64,000 nucleotides of DNA, taken from CAXBNB01 sp040151475. Its GTDB lineage: Bacteria; Bacteroidota; Bacteroidia; Cytophagales; Cyclobacteriaceae. The DNA is taken from contig NZ_JBDKWG010000150.1 in the NCBI RefSeq assembly GCF_040151475.1, positions 1-64,000 on the forward strand. The letters run 5' to 3'. How positions within the stretch are numbered: the stretch's first letter is position 1; each line of letters opens with the position of its first letter. Shown here piece after piece: positions 49,022 through 57,804 of this stretch. The notes beneath the pieces were generated by a model that was not told where the DNA came from, ran no database searches, and was given only the letters and a program-made list of their open reading frames with translations. The position numbers were made by a program, and so were the translations under genes.

Positions 49022-51670
49022 TTACTCATCGCGAAGCAAGTCAGCAGGGTTTTGTATGACAGCCTGTCGAATCTGCCAACCCATTGTTATTACTCCAATA
49101 ATAAGTACTGTTAAAAAGCCGGAAAGAATTTCAATTACACCTATTTCTGTTTTATAGACGAAATCATTCAGAACCAAATCATCTACCAGGTATAATGCAA
49201 TAGGAACAGCAACCGCTCCAGCTACTACCAACGTCCAAAAAAAACCACGTGAAAGCAGCAAGATCAAATTGCTTATTCCTGAACCAAGAACTTTTCGGAT
49301 ACTGATTTCTTTCATTCGGCTTTCTGTTGTAAATACAGCCATTCCCAACAAGCCCAAAGTAGAAATGGAAATTGCTATGAAGGCAAGAAACGAAATGATC
49401 TTATAGATGGTTTTTTGCTGCTGATAAGTTTGAGCGATTCTGTCATTGTAAAAAATAGCTTCAAATGGATGTACAGGATCCAGTTCTAGATATTTTTCTT
49501 CCATTTTGGCAACTGTAGAAAGCAAATCATCACCCATTACCTTCACTCCCAAAACCCGATAATCATCCAGCGAGTTTGTTTGCATAAAACCAAAAGGCCT
49601 TGTTGACTCCCAGAGCGACGCATCAACAAAATCTTTGACTACTCCTATGATCCTCAGACCTGCCTTATTACTGTTTGGCCAAATGGTTTTGCCAACAGCC
49701 TTTTGAGGTGAACCAAGATTCATTTCTTGTAAGAATTTCTCGTTGACCACTATATATTTTGACTTTTCATCTTTTTTTGGGGAGGTTGAAAAGCCCGATC
49801 CGGCAATCAGTTCAAACTGATACATGTCCAGGTATTTGTGATCTACGAAATTGAGCATAAAATTAACAGTATCGCTGCGATCCTCAGATATTGCAGTGTT
49901 TCCCCAGCTACTGCCAACACCCAATATAGTTGCTGACCGAGCAGTTTGTAGTACATTTGGTATTTTAGAATACTCGTTTTCCAGCAGGTCAATGTAATCC
50001 CCATGGATACTTACATTGATTACATTTTCGGTATCATACCCCAGATCATAGTTGACCGAAAACTGATATTGCTTATGTACAATAAAAGCACATGTGATCA
50101 AACCAATCGACATAGCAAACTGAAATACAATCAATATCCTTCTCAATGTCATACCAGAAAATGCATTCAATCTGCCAGCATCTTTCATAATAATCTTTGC
50201 CTTAAGTTGAGATAAAAATGCAGCAGGGATAAGGCCTGCTATCATACCAATAAAAAGGGCAAATACCAGAAATAAAAAGAACTGCCAGAATTCAATATTC
50301 AATGAGTACATTTGATACCCATTGGCTGTATCATTAGGCAAGCTCATGAATTCAGGCTTTATCACATAAAATAATCCTAACCCTGCAACTACTGCCACCA
50401 ATGATAATATCAATGACTCAACTATAAACTGACAAAAAATCTGAAAATGTGTTGCTCCTGAGACTTTCCTTATTGCCACTTCTTTGGATCGCCTCAAAGC
50501 TCTGGCTAGTGATAAGTTGGTATAATTAAAACATGCGGATAACAATACAATTAATGTAAGTACCAGCATGATGAAGATTCTACTTTTTAAATAAGTAGGC
50601 CCTATTTCGTTAAAATAGTCGCCACTCGGAACTATATCCGTCAAACGCTGTAATTCATGCATAATGGGTTTACCATTATCGGCCATGTTATTTTTGGTCA
50701 CCATAATTTCATTCATCGTCTGTTGAACCTGGTCTTTTATAACCTCATTGTTCAACACCAGATACACGTAGTTCGTCCAAATACTTTCAAAATTGTTCAC
50801 AAGATTCTTTTCCTCACCTTCTACATGTTGCTCTAGTGTTTTCAAAGAAACCAATGCATCGAACTGAATATGAGAGTTTATTGGAGGGTCTTCTACTACT
50901 CCGGTTATTGTACCCTTTTTTAAAAATGAATTGCGCTCCACCTCTACAGTTTTACCTATCGGATTTGCTTCTCCAAATAGCTTTTCAGCCATAGATTTGG
51001 TCAGGACTATGCTAGAGGGTTCTACTAGTACCGTATTAGGATTACCCTTTATTAGATTAAAAGAGAATACGTCAAAAAATGAGGCGGAAGCGTAGTGACC
51101 TGATGTGCTAACCGATCCATTTGGGGTTTTGATGTCAGCCCACATATCTCTTCTCATGATCACCATCTTATCTACTCCTGGTACCTGTTCTTCAATCTGC
51201 TTACCTATGTATATTGACGAACTAGCGAAATGAATGATATCACCATTATTAGGATATGTAGAAGTAACCCGATATATATTTTCTTTTTTTGCATGAAAAT
51301 CATCAAAGGAATAAAGCTCAGTCAGCAACACAATCATCAATATGCCAACAGCCATACTGATAGCTAACCCCACCACATTGATTCCTGAGAACAGCATATT
51401 TCGTTTGATGCTTCGAATGGAAGTTTTTAGATAACTCTTCAACATACCATATTGATTTAATCTATTGTAGGCTTCTCCATTCTTAATAATCTCAGACCGG
51501 AACAATTTTACTACCTCCAAGAAATAAAACCATTTTGCAGTTGTAATGCCTTTTTCTTCCACTTTCTTTTCATACAACTCATTCAAATCCCCTTCTATAT
51601 CTTCCAGCAGATCGGGGTGACAGAACCAGCGCAAAAATCTAATCGCAAAAGACGAATCTTGAGGTTTCAT
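49022..51670 (-). CDS. FtsX-like ABC permease with prefix domain (second cluster)
   Basis: An 882-aa permease from the ATG at 51670, one base after the PadR stop; a longer frame to 51712 would overlap PadR. The prefix domain (FAIRFLRWFCHPDLLEDIEG) differs from that of the first cluster. Two FtsX units follow with loops RRSKEVAIRKVSGATHFQ and RMKEISIRKVLGSGISNL, and it ends NPADLLRDE. It is the only permease in its operon. Like the others it needs an ATPase from elsewhere. Confidence 0.87.
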   Translation of the reverse strand: MKPQDSSFAIRFLRWFCHPDLLEDIEGDLNELYEKKVEEKGITTAKWFYFLEVVKLFRSEIIKNGEAYNRLNQYGMLKSYLKTSIRSIKRNMLFSGINVVGLAISMAVGILMIVLLTELYSFDDFHAKKENIYRVTSTYPNNGDIIHFASSSIYIGKQIEEQVPGVDKMVIMRRDMWADIKTPNGSVSTSGHYASASFFDVFSFNLIKGNPNTVLVEPSSIVLTKSMAEKLFGEANPIGKTVEVERNSFLKKGTITGVVEDPPINSHIQFDALVSLKTLEQHVEGEEKNLVNNFESIWTNYVYLVLNNEVIKDQVQQTMNEIMVTKNNMADNGKPIMHELQRLTDIVPSGDYFNEIGPTYLKSRIFIMLVLTLIVLLSACFNYTNLSLARALRRSKEVAIRKVSGATHFQIFCQFIVESLILSLVAVVAGLGLFYVIKPEFMSLPNDTANGYQMYSLNIEFWQFFLFLVFALFIGMIAGLIPAAFLSQLKAKIIMKDAGRLNAFSGMTLRRILIVFQFAMSIGLITCAFIVHKQYQFSVNYDLGYDTENVINVSIHGDYIDLLENEYSKIPNVLQTARSATILGVGSSWGNTAISEDRSDTVNFMLNFVDHKYLDMYQFELIAGSGFSTSPKKDEKSKYIVVNEKFLQEMNLGSPQKAVGKTIWPNSNKAGLRIIGVVKDFVDASLWESTRPFGFMQTNSLDDYRVLGVKVMGDDLLSTVAKMEEKYLELDPVHPFEAIFYNDRIAQTYQQQKTIYKIISFLAFIAISISTLGLLGMAVFTTESRMKEISIRKVLGSGISNLILLLSRGFFWTLVVAGAVAVPIALYLVDDLVLNDFVYKTEIGVIEILSGFLTVLIIGVITMGWQIRQAVIQNPADLLRDE

Positions 51671-51671
51671 A

Positions 51672-52010
51672 TTATGATATATTGTGTTTGAAGGCCATAG
51701 ACGGTATCGCACTCCAAAGTTTCTTTCGGCTTTCCATCACATCGTCAAGAGCCTTTTTTCCAAAGGGTGTCACCCGGAAATATCGCTTTCTTTTACCACC
51801 GCGTACTTTGGTAGCTTCGCCAAATTCTGACGTAACAAAGCCTTTTTTCTCTAATCGATTAAGGGCTGTCCTCATTGCTCCCACACTTACATTTCTGTTC
51901 AAACGAGTTTCTATATCACTTTTAATAGCAACCCCATAGGCATCTTTGTATAGCACAGCAACTGTAAGGAGCACTACTTCTTCAAATTCGCCAAGGCTTA
52001 AATTTCCCAT
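51672..52010 (-). CDS. PadR-family transcriptional regulator
   Basis: A 112-aa winged-helix regulator, clearly related to the PadR protein at 47594 (both begin near LGEFEE-VLLTVAVL and have identical length). Motifs are DAYGVAIKSDIETRLN, SVGAMRTALNRLEKKGFV and the wing VRGGKRKRYFRV. It is followed one base later by its permease. The operator half CCTAATCGTAGTTTTAATAA lies 45-64 bases upstream. Confidence 0.9.
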   Translation of the reverse strand: MGNLSLGEFEEVVLLTVAVLYKDAYGVAIKSDIETRLNRNVSVGAMRTALNRLEKKGFVTSEFGEATKVRGGKRKRYFRVTPFGKKALDDVMESRKKLWSAIPSMAFKHNIS

Positions 52011-52054
52011 TTTATTTTATTTAAGTCTCAAATGTAATTAATATTTATTAAAAT

Positions 52055-52076
52055 CCTAATCGTAGTTTTAATAAAA
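52055..52076. promoter_or_regulatory. Putative PadR operator, second cluster
   Basis: CCTAATCGTAGTTTTAATAA aligns with CGCAATTGCAGTTTTAATAA upstream of the first PadR gene, in the same orientation and at about the same distance from the start codon. The conserved AGTTTTAATAAAA tail suggests a common regulator-binding site or promoter. Confidence 0.5.
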
Positions 52077-52164
52077 TATCTTTCTAAAATGGTATTGTCT
52101 ATTTAGGACTAGTCAAATAAAAATTCTGTGTGAAAAAATTGACTGTAGTTTGTTCAAGATGAAA

Positions 52165-52172
52165 TATATTTG
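52165..52172 (+). promoter_or_regulatory. Candidate -7 element for the TRAP operon
   Basis: TATATTTG fits TAnnTTTG exactly; a TTG at 52139-52141 lies 23 bases before it, at the long end of the accepted spacing. The TRAP small-permease start is about 70 bases further. Confidence 0.4.
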
Positions 52173-52243
52173 ATTTTAGACGTATTCGATTTTCAACTAT
52201 CAAGATGTTTATTGTTAGATAAACACCATCACACTGCCACACA

Positions 52244-52762
52244 TTGAAACAACTCTCTCTTTTCATAGAAAACCTGATAGAATCCACCGGAAAGATAGTT
52301 TCCTGGCTGAGTATTGGTTTGATTGCTATTATTGGTATTGATGTGCTACTCAGGTATGCCTTCAACAAAAGCACAGCTGCATTGTTTGAACTGGAGTGGC
52401 ATTTATTTGCCATTATATTCATGATAGGTGCTGCTTATACTTTAAAGTATGACAAGCATGTACGAGTAGATATATTTTATACAAACTTTTCTAGAAAACA
52501 AAAGGCATGGATTAATCTGATAGGAACAGCGTTTTTCCTAATCCCTTTTTGTGTAATCATTATCACTACTTCAATACCATTTGTTATGGCTTCCTACAAT
52601 ATTATGGAGTCAAGTGCTGATCCTGGAGGCTTGCCTTACCGATTTATGATAAAAGCCACTATACCAATAGGTATTTCACTACTACTACTGCAAGGGATAT
52701 CAGAATTATTAAAATCTCTTCTTGTTATTTTAAATAAAGAAACCGAAAGCATTGATGAGTGA
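52244..52762 (+). CDS. TRAP transporter small permease (DctQ type)
   Basis: A 172-aa inner-membrane protein with four TM helices, as in DctQ. Recognisable is GIDVLLRYAFNKSTAALFELEW followed by the second helix and YDKHVRVDIFYTNFS. The start is a TTG at 52244, since no in-frame ATG fits. The stop overlaps the start of the large permease by 11 bases. TRAP systems import organic acids using a sodium gradient. No binding protein (DctP) gene is present on either side. Confidence 0.87.
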   Translation: MKQLSLFIENLIESTGKIVSWLSIGLIAIIGIDVLLRYAFNKSTAALFELEWHLFAIIFMIGAAYTLKYDKHVRVDIFYTNFSRKQKAWINLIGTAFFLIPFCVIIITTSIPFVMASYNIMESSADPGGLPYRFMIKATIPIGISLLLLQGISELLKSLLVILNKETESIDE

Positions 52763-54074
52763 GTATGTTCCTTTTATATTGTTTGGATTGGTTTTCTTAC
52801 TCATCCTTTTTGGCTATCCGGTAGCCTTTACTTTGGGCGGACTGTCTGTGATTGCCGGACTCATTTATTTTGACACAAATTTCTTCTACTTGCTGTCTTT
52901 GAGAATCTTCGGCACGATGAACAATTTTGTTTTGATGGCAGTACCCCTATTTGTCTTTATGGGCATTATGCTGGAAAAGTCAGGTTTGGCAGAACGGCTA
53001 TTAGAAACCATGGCGATGCTGTTTGGCAAACTCAAAGGAGGCTTGGCTATTTCAGTTGTGATCGTTGGAGGAATGCTTGCAGCTTCTACAGGGATTGTAG
53101 GAGCTACGGTGATCACTATGGGGATGATCAGTTTGCCAACTATGCTCAAAAGAGGTTATAAAACGGAATTGGCTACCGGAGTGATCGCATCATCCGGCAC
53201 ATTGGGACAAATCATTCCACCATCTGTCGTTTTGGTTTTGCTGGGAAGTGTGTTGAATATTTCTGTGGGAGACTTGTTTACAGCGGCCATTATTCCCGGG
53301 GTGGTTCTTGTGGGACTTTACCTGATATACATTGTCATATATGCCATGATTAAGCCTGAGGTGGCACCATGTATTCCTGAAGGAGAAAGAAAAGAATTTT
53401 GGAAAGAAGGCGCTACTAAGAAAATAGTGTATGCTTTCATTTTTCCTTTTCTATTAATACTGACGGTACTAGGGTCAATATTTGCAGGCATAGCTTCGCC
53501 CACAGAAGCAGCGGCAGTGGGGGCAATCGGCTCAATATTGTTGACTGTTGCGCAGAAAAGGTTTAACCTGAAAATACTTAAAGAGGTAATGAAGGAGACC
53601 ACTTTTCTTACTTGTATGGTTTTTGTGATTCTCATAGGAGCTACCTCTTTTTCTTTGGTCTTTCGGGGAATGGGTGGAGACAAGCTCTTGTCAGAGCTTA
53701 TCGTGGGAGCCAATCTGTCTCCTTATGTTTTTCTGGCTTTAGTACTTTTAGTAGTGTTTGTGGCAGGTTTTTTTATAGACTTCATTGAAATTATTTTTAT
53801 AATAGTACCTGTTGCAACTCCTATTTTTGCTGCTTTGGGAATAGATCTTGTATGGATCGGAATTTTGATTGCCCTCAATTTACAAACTTCTTTTCTCACT
53901 CCTCCTTTCGGATTTTCATTGTTTTACTTGAAAGGAGTAGCCCCTCCGGAAGTCAAAACAAGTCAATTGTATAGAGGCATAGTTCCCTTTGTGGCCATCC
54001 AGATACTACTCTTGATTTTGGTTATTATTTTCCCTGAGTTAGTCTCATTTCTTCCTCAACTGCTGGAAAAGTAA
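52752..54074 (+). CDS. TRAP transporter large permease (DctM type)
   Basis: A 440-aa membrane protein of the usual length with about 12 TM helices. Family marks are LFGYPVAFTLGGLSV, VPLFVFMGIMLEKSGLAERL, AASTGIVGATVITMGMISLP, SGTLGQIIPPSVVLVLLG and, near the end, LTPPFGFSLFYLKGVAP. It forms the transport channel with the DctQ-type subunit. Substrate cannot be assigned without the missing binding protein. Confidence 0.92.
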   Translation: MMSEYVPFILFGLVFLLILFGYPVAFTLGGLSVIAGLIYFDTNFFYLLSLRIFGTMNNFVLMAVPLFVFMGIMLEKSGLAERLLETMAMLFGKLKGGLAISVVIVGGMLAASTGIVGATVITMGMISLPTMLKRGYKTELATGVIASSGTLGQIIPPSVVLVLLGSVLNISVGDLFTAAIIPGVVLVGLYLIYIVIYAMIKPEVAPCIPEGERKEFWKEGATKKIVYAFIFPFLLILTVLGSIFAGIASPTEAAAVGAIGSILLTVAQKRFNLKILKEVMKETTFLTCMVFVILIGATSFSLVFRGMGGDKLLSELIVGANLSPYVFLALVLLVVFVAGFFIDFIEIIFIIVPVATPIFAALGIDLVWIGILIALNLQTSFLTPPFGFSLFYLKGVAPPEVKTSQLYRGIVPFVAIQILLLILVIIFPELVSFLPQLLEK

Positions 54075-54120
54075 AAAGGTAGATTGATTATATTTGTTTG
54101 GTACATCAACCTTTAATACC

Positions 54121-54354
54121 ATGTGGATTGAAAAAGACAACAAATTAACAAAGACATTTACCTTTCAGAACTTTACCGAGGCATTTGGCTTTATGACCAA
54201 GGTGGCTATTGAAGCTGAAAAAATGAATCACCATCCGGAGTGGTCAAATGTTTACAACAAAGTAAACTTCAAACTTTCGACCCATGATGCGGGTGATGTC
54301 GTTACAGACAAGGATAGAAAACTAGCTGAAATAATAGAAAATTTGGCAAACTGA
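54121..54354 (+). CDS. Pterin-4a-carbinolamine dehydratase-like protein
   Basis: A 77-aa protein from the ATG at 54121; the upstream in-frame ATG at 54094 adds residues absent in relatives. It has the PCD/DCoH core with MNHHPEWSNVYNKV (H37, H38) and the active-site STHDAGDVVTD (H55). It would dehydrate 4a-hydroxytetrahydrobiopterin after aromatic amino-acid hydroxylation. N-terminally it is shorter than E. coli-size members. No hydroxylase gene is nearby. Confidence 0.85.
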   Translation: MWIEKDNKLTKTFTFQNFTEAFGFMTKVAIEAEKMNHHPEWSNVYNKVNFKLSTHDAGDVVTDKDRKLAEIIENLAN

Positions 54355-54447
54355 AATCTAAAATCATTTCTTTAGTCATCTTCCTGTTTGTTTGTTGATT
54401 CTTATTCTACAACTTTGGGGAAATTGTCATTTCCTTTGGTATAAAAT

Positions 54448-55131
54448 ATGGAATTCAAATCTTCCCTTTACCTGGTGCCCACGCCAATTGGTAATCTAGA
54501 TGATATTACCATTCGGGCTTTGGAAGTGCTCAAATCAGTAGATGTCATATTGGCTGAGGATACCCGTACTACAGGGGTATTGCTTAAACATTACGAAATA
54601 AAGAATTCTCTGAAGAGTTATCACATTCATAATGAACATTATCAGACCGAGAAAATAATAGCTGACTTGAAAGCTGGCAAGAAGATGGCTTTGGTGTCTG
54701 ACGCAGGAACCCCGGCAATATCCGATCCCGGATTTTTACTTGTCAGAGATTGTTTGCAAAATAATGTTTCTGTAGAATGTTTGCCGGGAGCAACTGCCTT
54801 TGTTCCTGCTCTGGTTTCCTCAGGCCTGCCCAATGACAAATTTGTTTTTGAAGGGTTTTTACCTGTGAAAAAAGGAAGGCAAACCAGACTTGAAATATTG
54901 GCAAATGAAACCAGAACTATGATCTTTTATGAATCACCTCATCGACTGATAAAGACACTGAATCAATTCAAAGAACACTTTGGAGAAGACAGGAAAGCTT
55001 CTGTTTCCCGGGAACTGACCAAAATGTTTGAAGAAACAAAAAATGGCACACTAGGTGAAATAATAAGTTATTTTGAAGAAAAGAAAATAAAGGGTGAGAT
55101 CGTTGTAGTAGTTGGAGGTCAAACAAACTAG
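54448..55131 (+). CDS. rsmI: 16S rRNA (cytidine1402-2'-O)-methyltransferase RsmI
   Basis: A 227-aa SAM-dependent tetrapyrrole-methylase-fold enzyme modifying C1402 of 16S rRNA. Motifs are LYLVPTPIGNLDDITIRAL, ILAEDTRTTG, SDAGTPAISDPG, VECLPGATAFVPALVSSGLP and FYESPHRL. It ends about 60 residues shorter than E. coli RsmI, as in many Bacteroidota. The inositol monophosphatase gene starts four bases after its stop, suggesting a shared transcript. Confidence 0.94.
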   Translation: MEFKSSLYLVPTPIGNLDDITIRALEVLKSVDVILAEDTRTTGVLLKHYEIKNSLKSYHIHNEHYQTEKIIADLKAGKKMALVSDAGTPAISDPGFLLVRDCLQNNVSVECLPGATAFVPALVSSGLPNDKFVFEGFLPVKKGRQTRLEILANETRTMIFYESPHRLIKTLNQFKEHFGEDRKASVSRELTKMFEETKNGTLGEIISYFEEKKIKGEIVVVVGGQTN

Positions 55132-55134
55132 GAT

Positions 55135-55920
55135 ATGAATCTTGAAAATATACAAAAAGAGGTAGTAGCACTTTCTCTTGAATGTGGAGCTTTCATGCAA
55201 AAAGAAGCCGAGTCATTCGACTATTCTAAAGTGGAACTAAAGGGCAAAAACGATTTGGTATCTTATGTGGATAAGGAACTTGAAATCATGATTGCCAATC
55301 GGCTCAAAAAGGTTTTACCAGAGGCTGGTTTCATTACAGAAGAAGGTACTCAACAGATAGATAACAACCCACTAAAGTGGGTAATAGATCCACTGGATGG
55401 CACAACAAATTTCATTCATGGGCTGCCTGTCTATTGTACCAGCATCGCACTAATTGATGCCAATGAGCTTTTGGTAGGTGTAGTGTATGAGCCGAGTAGG
55501 AATGAGTGCTTTCATGCACGCAAAGGAGGAGGTGCATTTTGCAATGATAAAAGAATACATGTTTCCAAGCTGAACAAGATAAGTGACAGTTTACTGGCAA
55601 CAGGCTTTCCGTTTTATGATTTTGAAAAAATCGGTAACTATGTAAAAATCTTGAATGAACTCATGCAAAATGCGCATGGCCTGAGAAGGCTTGGTAGTGC
55701 TGCCGTTGACCTGGCGTATGTGGCTATAGGGAGGTATGAGGCTTATTTTGAGTACAACCTCAATGCCTGGGATTTGGCGGCAGGAGCTTTGATAGTGCAG
55801 GAAGCAGGCGGTACTGTTACAGATTTTTCAGGTGGTGACAACTTTGTTTTTGGTAGGGAACTGGTTGCTGCCAATTCTATTCATACAGAAATGATCGAAG
55901 TGATAAAAAAATACTGGTAA
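55135..55920 (+). CDS. suhB: Inositol monophosphatase family protein (SuhB type)
   Basis: A 261-aa Mg2+-dependent phosphatase. Metal residues are E70 (FITEEGT) and D85/D88 in WVIDPLDGTTNF, followed by IHGLPVYC; the third site is YNLNAWDLAAGALIVQEAGG near residue 212. It probably acts on inositol-1-phosphate or related sugar phosphates, or like E. coli SuhB in rRNA processing. It lies directly after rsmI. Confidence 0.92.
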   Translation: MNLENIQKEVVALSLECGAFMQKEAESFDYSKVELKGKNDLVSYVDKELEIMIANRLKKVLPEAGFITEEGTQQIDNNPLKWVIDPLDGTTNFIHGLPVYCTSIALIDANELLVGVVYEPSRNECFHARKGGGAFCNDKRIHVSKLNKISDSLLATGFPFYDFEKIGNYVKILNELMQNAHGLRRLGSAAVDLAYVAIGRYEAYFEYNLNAWDLAAGALIVQEAGGTVTDFSGGDNFVFGRELVAANSIHTEMIEVIKKYW

Positions 55921-55959
55921 ATTTGCTAACAGAAAAAGAATCAACCCGTTTGAACAGAC

Positions 55960-56118
55960 ATGCAAGACATTTTTATACTCATAATATTTCTCATTTCACT
56001 ATTTTTTGTCGGTAGAAGAATCTACCAGGAGTTCAGTGCAAAAGATGGTTGTGTAAAGGGATGTGGTGATTGCAGCATTGCTAAACAAGACATATCAGAT
56101 AAGGCTATCCAGCCATAA
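55960..56118 (+). CDS. FeoB-associated Cys-rich membrane protein-like peptide
   Basis: A 52-aa single-span membrane peptide: hydrophobic residues 4-18 (IFILIIFLISLFFVG), basic RRIYQEF, then the CVKGCGDC cluster (C31, C35, C38). Size and layout match the small FeoB-associated Cys-rich proteins, though no feoB is in the window. It lies 39 bases after the inositol phosphatase stop. Confidence 0.72.
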   Translation: MQDIFILIIFLISLFFVGRRIYQEFSAKDGCVKGCGDCSIAKQDISDKAIQP

Positions 56119-56189
56119 AAACATTTATTGAATAATTCGGCAAAATAGGCATAAGAAAGTAGATTTGCGCCTCAATCAACAAGATATCA

Positions 56190-57296
56190 ATGGCATTTGG
56201 TTTATTTAAGAAAAAGAAGAAAAAAGAAAATACAGATTCAAGATTTTTGAATTTAACAATAAAGGAAGTGGTTAAGGAAACCGAAGATGCCGTAAGCTTG
56301 GTATTTGAAGAGCCTGAATCAGGCAAGCTCTCATACAAACCGGGACAGTTTATTACTTTGATTGCTACTATAAATGGCAAGAAAGTGAGAAGGGCATATT
56401 CACTATGTAGTTCTCCCTTTTTAAATGAAAATCCAGCGGTCACTGTCAAAAGAGTGGAGGATGGAGTAATGTCAAACTTCATAAACAATACACTCAAAGC
56501 GGGTGATCAAATTGAAATAATGGAACCTATGGGTTCTTTTACTCCTGAAATAATACCAGCTAATAAAAGGCATATTTTTCTTATAGGAGGGGGTAGTGGA
56601 GTAACGCCGTTGTTATCAATTGCTAAGTCCATTTTATCTGAAGAAAAGGAAAGTAAGGTTTCATTGATATATGCCAATAGAGATGAATCTTCAATTATTT
56701 TTAATGCCACAATTGCAAATTTGCAAGAGCAGTATCCTGATAATTTCAATGTAGTCCATTTTCTGGAAAATCCCCCTGCTACCTGGACAAACTATATTGG
56801 TTGGTTAGATACCGCAAAACTAAGAACAGTATTTTCCAGCCTTGATGATACTTCCTATTCTGATGTGTCTTATTATACCTGTGGGCCAGAGCCAATGATG
56901 AATATAGTCATGGATACTCTGAGTCAAATGAATGTACCCGACGACAAAAAGCATAAAGAGAGTTTTGTTGCAGGAAACACTTCTCCTAAAGACATCATAG
57001 CAGACGAAAATCAATCCATAGAAGAGCAAGAGGTTACCGTGATACTTGACGGGGAAGAACATAAGTACATGGTATCTCCGAAGAGTACAATTCTGGAATC
57101 AGGGTTGGATCAAAATCTTGATATGCCCTACTCCTGCCAAAGTGGGTTGTGCACGGCTTGCAGAGGAAAGTGCTTGTCAGGGAAAATAAAAATGGATGAG
57201 GAAGACGGCCTTTCGGAAGAAGAAAAAGCTGAGGGATATGTGTTACTTTGCGTGGGTCACCCTATGACCGACGATGTTGTAGTTGAGATTGGTTAA
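56190..57296 (+). CDS. PaaE-like ferredoxin reductase with C-terminal 2Fe-2S domain
   Basis: A 368-aa flavoprotein with the order FAD domain, NAD(P) domain, plant-type 2Fe-2S ferredoxin. FAD-binding RRAYSLCSSP (about residues 71-80), NAD-binding LIGGGSGVTPLLSI, CGPEPMM, and the cluster ligands in PYSCQSGLCTACRGKC plus VLLCVGHP. This order is that of PaaE/phenol hydroxylase-type reductases and not NqrF, which has its ferredoxin domain first. The basic start (FKKKKKKE) is unusual. No oxygenase component is adjacent, so its partner is unknown. Confidence 0.85.
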   Translation: MAFGLFKKKKKKENTDSRFLNLTIKEVVKETEDAVSLVFEEPESGKLSYKPGQFITLIATINGKKVRRAYSLCSSPFLNENPAVTVKRVEDGVMSNFINNTLKAGDQIEIMEPMGSFTPEIIPANKRHIFLIGGGSGVTPLLSIAKSILSEEKESKVSLIYANRDESSIIFNATIANLQEQYPDNFNVVHFLENPPATWTNYIGWLDTAKLRTVFSSLDDTSYSDVSYYTCGPEPMMNIVMDTLSQMNVPDDKKHKESFVAGNTSPKDIIADENQSIEEQEVTVILDGEEHKYMVSPKSTILESGLDQNLDMPYSCQSGLCTACRGKCLSGKIKMDEEDGLSEEEKAEGYVLLCVGHPMTDDVVVEIG

Positions 57297-57709
57297 CTCA
57301 TACATCACATAAGTTTACCGCATTATGTAATGATTCAATGAATTTTCTCCTTTCGGAACAAATTCCTGTGTTAAAAATCCGGGATTTCCTATTACTAATA
57401 TTACCTTCTGCAGAATAATTCAACTCTTGTGGATGTATAAATGAGTCATAGACATAACTAGTTGATCCATTAAAAAGTAACCCCAGAAATTAAAAGACAA
57501 AATACTACTATTATTACCAGTTATGCTTCCGGTATGAGATGTCCATTCCACAAAAAAATGGCTGCAAATCTGTATGCAACGGAAGAAGAGTCAAAAATCA
57601 GATCAGAAATTAAAATAACATCTGGGAATATACTTCCTTCAATTAGTAAGAAAAAGAAGATAAAAGCGTTAGTTGTGTAAAGTAAATCCTACAAAAATCA
57701 TGTTCATAC
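57297..57709. other. Intergenic stretch with only weak ORFs
   Basis: No gene is well supported. On the plus strand 57534-57680 can encode 48 residues (MRCPFHKKMAANLYATEEES...), which I do not recognise. On the minus strand a frame of about 65 codons is open from near 57490 to 57297 but has no start codon. Either could be chance or the remains of a lost gene. No terminator with a T tract is evident after the reductase. Confidence 0.3.
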
Positions 57710-57752
57710 ATGACATAAGTCAATTGACAATATACTGACTCCTTTAATTTTG
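57710..57752 (+). promoter_or_regulatory. FNR/NnrR-type activated promoter for nirK
   Basis: ATGAC-ATAA-GTCAA (57710-57723) is a Crp/Fnr-family operator (consensus TTGA[CT]-N4-[AG]TCAA). TTG (57724-57726), 18 bases and TAATTTTG (57745-57752) give a consensus Bacteroidota promoter. With a start near 57758 the operator centres close to -41.5, the position for class II activation. Confidence 0.65.
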
Positions 57753-57804
57753 TTTACATAAAGACACTAGTTAAAATCCTTATATCCAACTAACTAACTT
57801 TCTC

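Noticed and set aside
56190..57296. Calling the 2Fe-2S flavin reductase NqrF because nqr genes are nearby
   Set aside because: NqrF has an N-terminal TM helix and ferredoxin domain before the FAD and NAD domains; this protein has the ferredoxin domain last and no TM helix.
57297..57490. Minus-strand open frame of about 65 codons after the reductase
   Set aside because: It has no start codon and no recognisable similarity; chance cannot be excluded in AT-rich DNA.
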